Source: Prorocentrum cordatum (taxonomy: Eukaryota > Sar > Dinophyceae > Prorocentrales > Prorocentraceae). Taken from it: DNA of 64,000 nt. Made by a program: the position numbers and the translations under genes. Position 1 is the stretch's first letter; the number at the start of each line of letters is the position of its first letter. The DNA lies in assembly GCA_963575745.1 (NCBI GenBank), contig CAUYUJ010002069.1, positions 232,832 through 296,831 of the forward strand, read 5' to 3'. A model generated the notes under the pieces. It saw nothing but the letters and a program-made list of their open reading frames with translations, had not been told where the DNA came from and did not search any database. Below are positions 54,877-61,337 of the stretch, piece by piece.

Positions 54877-55830
54877 ATGCGGGCGCGAATCGCGCGGGGT
54901 GCGCGCCGACGTGGGCGGCGCGGACGCACGAAGAGACACCCAGTGCGACTTTGGGTGGAGCTCCTTCTGGAGTCAATGGGAGGCGCGGGATGTGTCCTCA
55001 TCTGGCGTGGCCTTCGGTGGAGCTTCTCATGGCACGCGAGGGGCGCGCTGGAATCGGCGGTGCGGGCGCGCGCGAGACGTGCGATGGGCGCGCCGGAATT
55101 GCTGGCGCGGACGCGCGTGGACACGCCCAGCGTCGCCTGAAGGTCGAGTTCCCACTGGGGGCGCGACGTTGCGCGGGGCGTGCCGACATGGGCGGCGCGG
55201 GCAAATTCGGACACACCCAGTGTGTCTTGAAGTGGCGCTATTTGTGGGAACGCGAAGCGTGTGATTGGCGTGCCAACATGGGTGCGCGGGCGCGCGTGGA
55301 CATACCCACTGCGTCCTTGCGTGGAGCTCCCCATGGGGGCACGAGCGCGCGAACGGCGTGCCGAAACTGGAGGCGCGCGCGCATGTGTGGATATATCCAT
55401 CGTGTCTGATGTGGCGCTCCCGATCGGGGTACGATGCGTGTGAGGGGTGTGCCGAAATGGGTGGCGCGGACTCAATGTGAAGACCCGCGGCGCAATCTTA
55501 GGTGAAGCCCCCATACGGGGGCACGAAACATGCGATGGATGATCTGATGGATGTGCTAGTATTGTTTGCGCGGACCAACGTGGACGCCACCAAAGTGGCT
55601 ATGGGTGGAGTTCCTTATGGGGTCACAAAGCGCGTGAATGGGTGTGCTGAATTGGTGGCGCGGACGCATGTGGACACAACCGATGCGGGCACAGGTGGGG
55701 CTCCTTATGGGAGCGCGATACGTGTGAGGGGTAATTCTGCCGACATAGGTGGTGCGGATGCATGCGAACGCGCAGCGTGGCCTGGGGTGGGTCCTCTGTT
55801 GGAGATTCGAAGCGTGTGAGGGGCGTGCAG
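54877..55830 (+). repeat. 89 bp minisatellite, right segment
   Basis: About eleven units continue the array after the retroposed mRNA. The first few are more CG-rich (GCGCGCCGACGTGGGCGGCG), and later units return to GGTGGCGCGGACGCATGTGG. Confidence 0.85.
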
Positions 55831-56340
55831 GAATGGCCACGCAGAGGGGCAGAAGCAAGTTTGCGAGAAGGGAGGAGGGCAGAGGGAAGGAAGTTGGCGC
55901 GGGGCGCTGCCTCTTCAAAACGATGACCCAACACCACGCGATGGTTGGACAATGACGAAAACGTCCGAGGAAACATTGCCGCCGGATCCCTTAGGTGACT
56001 CTCCCGGGGTCAAGGCCCCATTTTCTTGCACGGCCCCTTCCCCGCGCGTTATGGCCGCGATCTTTTGGTCAGCGTGTCGTTCTGCCGGTTCTGGCCCCGC
56101 CGCGCTTCGGCGCGACGCGCTGACCAGGCTCCCACTTCTGAACGTCAACGCCCCGAGGTTTTCCCAGCTTCTTGCCCCTGGAGCAAAGCGACGCGCTATG
56201 CGCTTGCCAGGCATGGCGCGTCGCAGGTGCCGCCGCCGCGATGCGCTAAGCAAAAGTCCCGACCGTAGCTCGGTACGGCGGCGGCGGCTCGGCCGGCGGC
56301 GGCGCGGTCGGCCGAACTTTGGTTGGTGCGGTTAGGTCGT
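55831..56340 (-). CDS. Hypothetical ORF in unique island
   Basis: A minus-strand frame from 56253 to 55915 has normal composition, with GARSWENLGALTFRSGSLVS near residues 27-46 and GGNVSSDVFVIVQPSRGVGS near the end. A plus-strand frame of 127 residues overlaps it. The smooth minus reading, ending where the minisatellite flank begins, makes it the better candidate. It could be a retroposed fragment. No domain or start context confirms it. Confidence 0.3.
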
Positions 56341-57240
56341 GCCGCGTCGCTTCGCCCCCATCCGTCGAAGACAGAAGACAAATAACAATCCAAATCGGAA
56401 GAGTGGTCGGATATGGCCAGGACCCCAGTTAAGGGGAGCTGCTTAGTAATTGGGCCCCGAAGCCCCCAGAATGATTCGTAATCGCTGAACCAGGTCTGCA
56501 GTAGCTGTTGTTTTTTCGGATGGTGGCAGTTCCATTTAGTGGGGTGGGGCGGTGCGGCGTCCCCTGGTACACATACTTAAGTTAGGTCACATGAAATCCA
56601 GTCCTACCAACGTCCGAAGTGGGTCTGGCGCGGATGGGGCGGTCATGAATTGAGTACTAATGCGCGCAATAGTACGCACCAGTTGCGGGGGGGCGCCACT
56701 GCAAGGGCAACAACTATTGCATGTGAAAGCAGGTACACAGCTGCATCCACGCGCAAGTATTGCATCCAGCGCGCAAGCTATTGCACCCAGGCGCCCACGA
56801 TTGCCAGTGCTATTGCACCTCTCCCCGCGAACCCATCTGCGCCAGACCCACTCCTTTCTAGGGATTCGAACCAAAACAAGCAGCAGTTGATCAACCTTGA
56901 CGAGGCCCAGGGCTGGTCCGAGCCTGGCCCTCCCGCAGGAGAAGCATCCAAGTCCACCGATCTTCTGAGGTCTAGGTCACCTGCCGGCCGTTTCCAGGAC
57001 GCCAAGCTAGAACAAGGCGGCCTCGTGGCCCCGTTGCAGCCCTTCGTGGCCCCCTCGCTTTGGACCGCTGGCCCCTTTAGCTGGCCACTTGCCGGCCGTT
57101 TCCAGAGGTGTCCCCGTCCCGAGTTGTCCCCAGAATCCCCCGAGAGGCCCAGATGGCCTCCAGAACAGACCTCACGACACCCAGATAGCACCCAGGGCTT
57201 CAGCATGGAGCGAAACTCTTGCGCCAGGGACCTCTAGCAA
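56341..57240 (+). CDS. Hypothetical ORF within unique sequence
   Basis: The frame 56650-57237 gives 195 residues. The middle reads NQNKQQLINLDEAQGWSEPG and GEASKSTDLLRSRS. AGRFQ from a GCCGGCCGTTTCCAG box occurs twice (56984, 57091). Upstream, 56735-56820 has short repeats of ATTGCA(C/T)CCAG(G/C)CGC. GGGATTCGAACC near 56860 resembles a tRNA T-loop or B box, so a tRNA-derived repeat is an alternative. The first 300 bp of this interval show nothing. Confidence 0.2.
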
Positions 57241-57460
57241 CACCCGGCCTCTGAGTCGACGAGCAGGAGACAAAACGCCATACATTTGGCACGAGGGTCC
57301 CTTTCAGTGGGTTCGTGTCGTGCCGACTCGGCCTCGAGCGCACCGCGGGCTTTCAAGATTGAGCACCACCATCGGACTGATTTCGTCATCGTCATCGTCA
57401 TCGTCACTATCGGGCTGACTTACCCAGGCTGGCAATTAAGGACCCCCCCTTCCCGTGAAG

Positions 57461-57574
57461 CGATAACGCATCCAGCACCTGGAAGCGTTATCTTGGCACC
57501 CTGAGGAGGAGAGGAGGAGGAAGAGGAGGAGGAGGAGAATGAGGAGTAAGAGGAGAAAGAGGAGGAGGAGGAGG

Positions 57575-57640
<66 letters not shown>

Positions 57641-57832
57641 TATAATTATAATAACGGAGAAAAGATAACGCATCCAGCACCTGGAAGTATTAGCCTGGCA
57701 CGCTGATGAGGAGAGCGGGACGAGGAACAGGACGAGGAGGAGGAGGAAGAGGAGGAGGAGGAGGAGGAGGAAGAAGAAAAACGGTGAAATTTTAACGCAT
57801 GCAGCACCTGGAAGCGTTATCCTGGCACCCTC
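57461..57832 (+). repeat. Hairpin GATAACGC..GCGTTATC, three copies
   Basis: Copy 1 (57462-57493) reads GATAACGCATCCAGCACCTG then GAAGCGTTATC: an 8 bp stem, one A-A mismatch, a 5 bp stem TCCAG/CTGGA and a CAC loop. Copy 2 (57664-57695) has a damaged right arm, AGTATTAG. Copy 3 (57796-57827) has a changed left arm, TTAACGC. Each is followed by CTGGCACCCT and then GGA-rich DNA. The intervals hold (GGA)n and, at 57575-57655, (TAA)n. Confidence 0.75.
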
Positions 57833-57834
57833 CG

Positions 57835-58170
57835 GAGGAGGAGGAGGAGGAAAAGGAGGAGAAGGAGAAAGAGGAGGGGGAGGAGGAGGATGAATAATGA
57901 TAATAAGAGTAACAATAAGATAACGAAATAATGCGAAGAAACGGAGGAGGAGGTGGAGGTGGAGGTGGAGGGTCTAACATGGAACGATCTGCGCTATCGG
58001 AGAGCTGTGATCGTTCGAGACGGAACGATCCACGCGGCGTCGGGGACCAATATGCCCGAGCCGTCACGGCAGGAGCCCGCCGTGAGCGCTCCTCGCGGTG
58101 GGGCTCTTCCTCCCTGGATTTGTCCTCGTTTACGGGCACGTCCACGGGGCATGTTCGGCGGCGAGCCCGG
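57835..58170. other. (GGA)n tract and GC-rich island
   Basis: Positions 57835-57960 are GGA/TAA-rich. The island 57975-58165 has a minus frame with KSREEEPHREERSRRAPAVT and a plus frame with GVGDQYARAVTAGARRERSS; strand unresolved. GTGATCGTTCGAGACGGAACGATC near 58005 is a short palindrome. Confidence 0.35.
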
Positions 58171-58171
58171 G

Positions 58172-58342
58172 TGGGAAGTGAGAAGGGGCTGGCCTTCTCA
58201 GAAGGTTCGGAAATCCCCAGGCCCTTTGAGGAGTCTCCTGAGCTTTCCCGAGGACACAGGAAACTTCTCTCTGAAGGCGAGCTGTGGCTTCTGAGAAGTC
58301 CCGCCGCCTTCTGAGAAGGCGTTATCCTCCTCACTTTCCCCC
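58172..58342 (-). mobile_element. Foldback element of the TTCTGAGAAG family, copy 3, reversed
   Basis: Left arm GGGAAGTGAGAAGGGGCTGG plus CCTTCTCAGAAGG; right arm CTTCTGAGAAGTCCCGCCGC plus CCTCACTTTCCCCCC. Internally CGGAAATCCCCAGG is the reverse complement of CCAGGGGATTTCCG in copy 2, so this copy lies in the opposite orientation. A GCGTTATCCTCC word in the right arm resembles the neighbouring hairpin repeats. Confidence 0.6.
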
Positions 58343-58730
58343 CATGGGGACCTCGGCGAAGTGGTCCGTGCTCTCGGCCCACGTCAAATAGCAGAAATGC
58401 TTCGATTGTAAAACGGAAGTTCTCGGATGTCCGCGCGAGTTCATCGCTTCGGCGCTGGACGCCCCGTGGACGCGCTTCCAGCGCCGACTAGCGAGGTCCT
58501 CACGGGCCCACGAAAGTGTACACCTGTCGTTTGTTTTGTTACCCTAGGGATGCCTCAGGAGGTCTTCAGAGGCCCAGGGATGGCTGGATGCGTCGAAGCC
58601 TTTTGATCCTCGAGCCTCGGGCCTCGATCTTCCTCGCGGTTGTAGGGTCTGCCTGTTCTGCTGTGTGTCTTCCGGCTGGTCAATGCGGTTGCTCTTGCGG
58701 ACCGGACCAGAATGACGAGCGGAGGAGAAT
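58343..58730. other. Unique sequence, no gene recognised
   Basis: Mixed composition with short overlapping frames only. Confidence 0.5.
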
Positions 58731-58734
58731 GAGA

Positions 58735-59040
58735 AGGAGGAGGAACAGTAGGAGCAGGAGCAGGAGCAGGAGCAGAAGCAGGGGGATGCAGATGCGGATG
58801 ATGATGAGGAGGAGGAGGAGGAGGAGGAGGAGGAGGAGGGGTATGATGACCAGGGAGGAGGAGAAGTAAGACGAGGAGGGAGAATGCGGAGGAGGAGGAG
58901 GAGGAGGAGGAGGAGGAGGAGGAGGAGTGATGAGAAGGAGAGAGGACGGAGGAGGGAATTGCAGTAGAAGAAGGAAGGAGGAGACGAGGAAGGAGGAGGA
59001 GGAGGAGGCGGGAAAGGGAGTAAGGATGAGAGAGTGAGGG
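58735..59040. repeat. (GGA)n microsatellite
   Basis: GGAGGA and AGGAGC repeats for about 300 bp. Confidence 0.95.
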
Positions 59041-59187
59041 GAGGGACAAGCTGGGTGCGCTCGCGCCATATCCGATATCTTTTCCCTCCCGCTGATGTTC
59101 TTTACTTGCCGACACGTGTCATAGCCGACCTGACCTGGAACTTCACAAACGATCCCCTCGTGCTATGCGCAGTCGGAAAAGGGAAAC

Positions 59188-59525
59188 GTGTGGGACCTGT
59201 GCGACCTGTGGGACCCCTGTGGCTTATAGTGCCTGTGAGACTTCCGACACCTGTGGGACGTATGGAACCTGTGGGGCTTGAGGGACCTGTGGGAACTGGG
59301 ACTTGTGAGACCTGTGGGACCCGACCCGTGGCTCCTGCGGGGCCTGCGGGATCCGTGGGGATTGGGGGACATCTGTGGCACTTGTGAGGCATGCGACACC
59401 TCTGGGACCTGCGGGACCTGTCGGACTTGTGGGACCAGTGAGTATGCGAGACCTGCGACACCTATGGGACCTGAGGAGGAGGAGGAGGAGGAGGAGGAGG
59501 AGGGGGAGGGGGAGGGGGAGGTTGA
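59188..59525 (+). repeat. GGGACCTGT 9 bp minisatellite and (GGA)n
   Basis: Degenerate GGGACCTGT/GGGACTTGT units run from 59188 to 59475, then GGA repeats to 59522. It lies directly upstream of the retroelement reading frames and extends the first of them artificially. Confidence 0.8.
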
Positions 59526-59671
59526 GGACAGGGACGATGCTGATTATGCCAATGACGATGTTGATGATGATGATGGTGATGCTGATCATCTCCAGAGCTT
59601 GCTCCCAGTTGAGTCCGCATTCTATATTGCTCTGTAGTGTAGCCTTTTTGGTTCTAGTCTTTTCTCCCTGC

Positions 59672-60103
59672 ATGTGGGAGCCGCTTTCCACTTTCCTGCC
59701 CCGACTGGTTGATCTGTCTCTCCAGTCTGCCATCTCCGCCGCGGTCTGCGCGCGGCACGATACTGTGGTCAATCTCTCCTGTCCAGCGCCGCCGCCGACG
59801 CAGGTTGAGCTGCGTTGCCCAGAGGTGCACGTCCCGCCGATCCACGTGGAGTGCTTATCGGAGGGCAAGGGCGTCATTGGACACCTGGCTTACCTGCTCG
59901 CAGGGCTCACCCTTTTCGGAGCGGGCTGGCTCTGTGGTGCGCTGGTGGCAATACCCACGTGGCTGTGCTCCAGGAGGCGTACCCCTCAGGTCGAGACATC
60001 GGCCCAGGCTACTCAGCCTTCAGAGGCAGGAGGAACTCTTCAGGATCTTGCTCAGAAGCAGCTCGCGTTGATCAAGGCTCGTCGCCATGGCGAGAGTAGG
60101 TGA
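59672..60103 (+). CDS. Retroelement ORF A: small membrane protein
   Basis: From the ATG at 59672 the frame gives 143 residues; it is open back to 59375, but that part is translated GGGACC/GGA repeat, so I chose the later start. Residues 34-64 hold three Cys in similar settings 12 apart (LSCP, LRCPE, VECL). One transmembrane segment follows at about 71-98 (HLAYLLAGLTLFGAGWLCGA, then LVAIPTWL), with a CSRRR stop-transfer and a polar tail ending ALIKARRHGESR. The last 17 bases overlap ORF B in another frame. The arrangement suggests a membrane-anchored protein of the element with the Cys-rich part on the other side of the membrane; the role is unknown. A host gene upstream of the element is possible but less likely given the overlap. 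Confidence 0.6.
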   Translation: MWEPLSTFLPRLVDLSLQSAISAAVCARHDTVVNLSCPAPPPTQVELRCPEVHVPPIHVECLSEGKGVIGHLAYLLAGLTLFGAGWLCGALVAIPTWLCSRRRTPQVETSAQATQPSEAGGTLQDLAQKQLALIKARRHGESR

Positions 60104-61337
60104 TGTGCTGCTGGTCAAGTACAATGTTGCGGGGCCCGACCTCTGGCATGAGAGGATAGTGCTGGCGGTCCATCCCACTGAGGCAGGGCACTACTATATG
60201 CTGACCCCGGACGGGGACGCGTACATCGAGGATTGCTCGCCCGCCTCCGATGACGTCGAGAGGATCCGAGGAGCTACTGGTCTTGGGGATACCCCGCCCG
60301 CACTGCAGGGTGCGCCCATCTACCGTTTCAGGGACGTGCCGACAGTGGATGACTTGCGCCAGCAGGTCCTCGACGCGGCGCTGGCCCTCGGTCTCGCGGC
60401 TCCTGGCGAGATACCACGGGTGCGCCGAGTGGGGGGAGAAGACCTGGTGCCTCGAGCGGGGCCGCCGCCCCCCCAGGGGCTGGCCGACCCCCGGCCCCCC
60501 GGGCAGGGGGTCCAGGCGGCGGGCATCGCCGTGCCGGCCCCTCGAGCGGACCTCGTGTGGGTAGCTGCTGAGGACGCCGAGGATCTGGCAAAGGGCACTG
60601 AGGTTGAGATCACGGTGGACACCATCTCTGCGGGCGACAGGGCCATCATGCCATGGAAGGGAGGCTACGTCGCGCTGCGGCAGTTGACTCGCCCCGAGGT
60701 GTATCGCTTCACCTACGATGACCTGCGAGTGCAGCCCGTGCAGTTCGATTCGAGCGGAGCACGCAGGGTCACGTTCAGCGAGGGGGTGCAGCGGCAGGAT
60801 GATACGTTGCCCGCGGGTGGACTTGACCTGCAGGGCCCGCGTACGGCTTCCTGGTTCTGCCGCCACGTGGCAGAGAACGGACCGACGCCCCAGGCGGCCC
60901 ATGAAGCTTGGCTCCGCAAGGCCAGGCTGCACGAGGGCGATCGCGCCATCCACGAGCATTTCGTTCTGTCGCAGGTGCTCTCAGCCGCGGTGTGCCACGA
61001 CCAGTTGAATGTGCCGGCCTTGAAGTCCATGGAGCTTGTCATCCGGAGGCTCCAGCTCATCAAGTCGGCCTACGCGCACTCTTCGTCCGCGCCTGACTTC
61101 TCGGGTGCGGACCACTTCATGGGCTGGGGGCCAGCCACCGCCTCTGCATCAGTGGCGCCGGAGCTGGCGGCCCATGTGGCTACCAAGTTCAGGGACGAGG
61201 CCGCCATCCTCAAGGAGTCGCGGAAGGCTGCTGAGGAGCGGCGTGGACGAGGAGGCGGAGGCAAAGGAGGCAAGGGCGGTGGAGGCAGAGGAGGCACAGC
61301 AGGGCTCGCCCCGGCCGACGGGGAGGGGGGCGGATGA
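60087..61337 (+). CDS. Retroelement ORF B: gag-like protein, 416 residues
   Basis: The N-terminus MARVGDVLLVKYN and TPDGDAYIED at residues 40-49 form a compact beta-rich start. A Pro-rich linker spans about 135-160, followed by a mixed alpha/beta middle and a helical region near 270-360 with LSAAVCHDQLNVPALKSMEL. The C-terminal tail near 380-402 is Gly/Arg/Lys-rich (RGGGGKGGKGGGGRGG), suitable for RNA binding. Position before the polymerase ORF plus the basic tail suggest a structural, RNA-packaging (gag) role; no zinc knuckle is seen. The start overlaps ORF A by 17 bp. The TGA stop overlaps the ATG of ORF C in ATGA. Codon use is strongly G/C at third positions, and the frame is intact. Confidence 0.7.
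   Translation: MARVGDVLLVKYNVAGPDLWHERIVLAVHPTEAGHYYMLTPDGDAYIEDCSPASDDVERIRGATGLGDTPPALQGAPIYRFRDVPTVDDLRQQVLDAALALGLAAPGEIPRVRRVGGEDLVPRAGPPPPQGLADPRPPGQGVQAAGIAVPAPRADLVWVAAEDAEDLAKGTEVEITVDTISAGDRAIMPWKGGYVALRQLTRPEVYRFTYDDLRVQPVQFDSSGARRVTFSEGVQRQDDTLPAGGLDLQGPRTASWFCRHVAENGPTPQAAHEAWLRKARLHEGDRAIHEHFVLSQVLSAAVCHDQLNVPALKSMELVIRRLQLIKSAYAHSSSAPDFSGADHFMGWGPATASASVAPELAAHVATKFRDEAAILKESRKAAEERRGRGGGGKGGKGGGGRGGTAGLAPADGEGGG

Noticed and set aside
51060-55830. CRISPR-like array
   Set aside because: The repeats are contiguous degenerate 89 bp units without distinct spacers, and the genome is eukaryotic.
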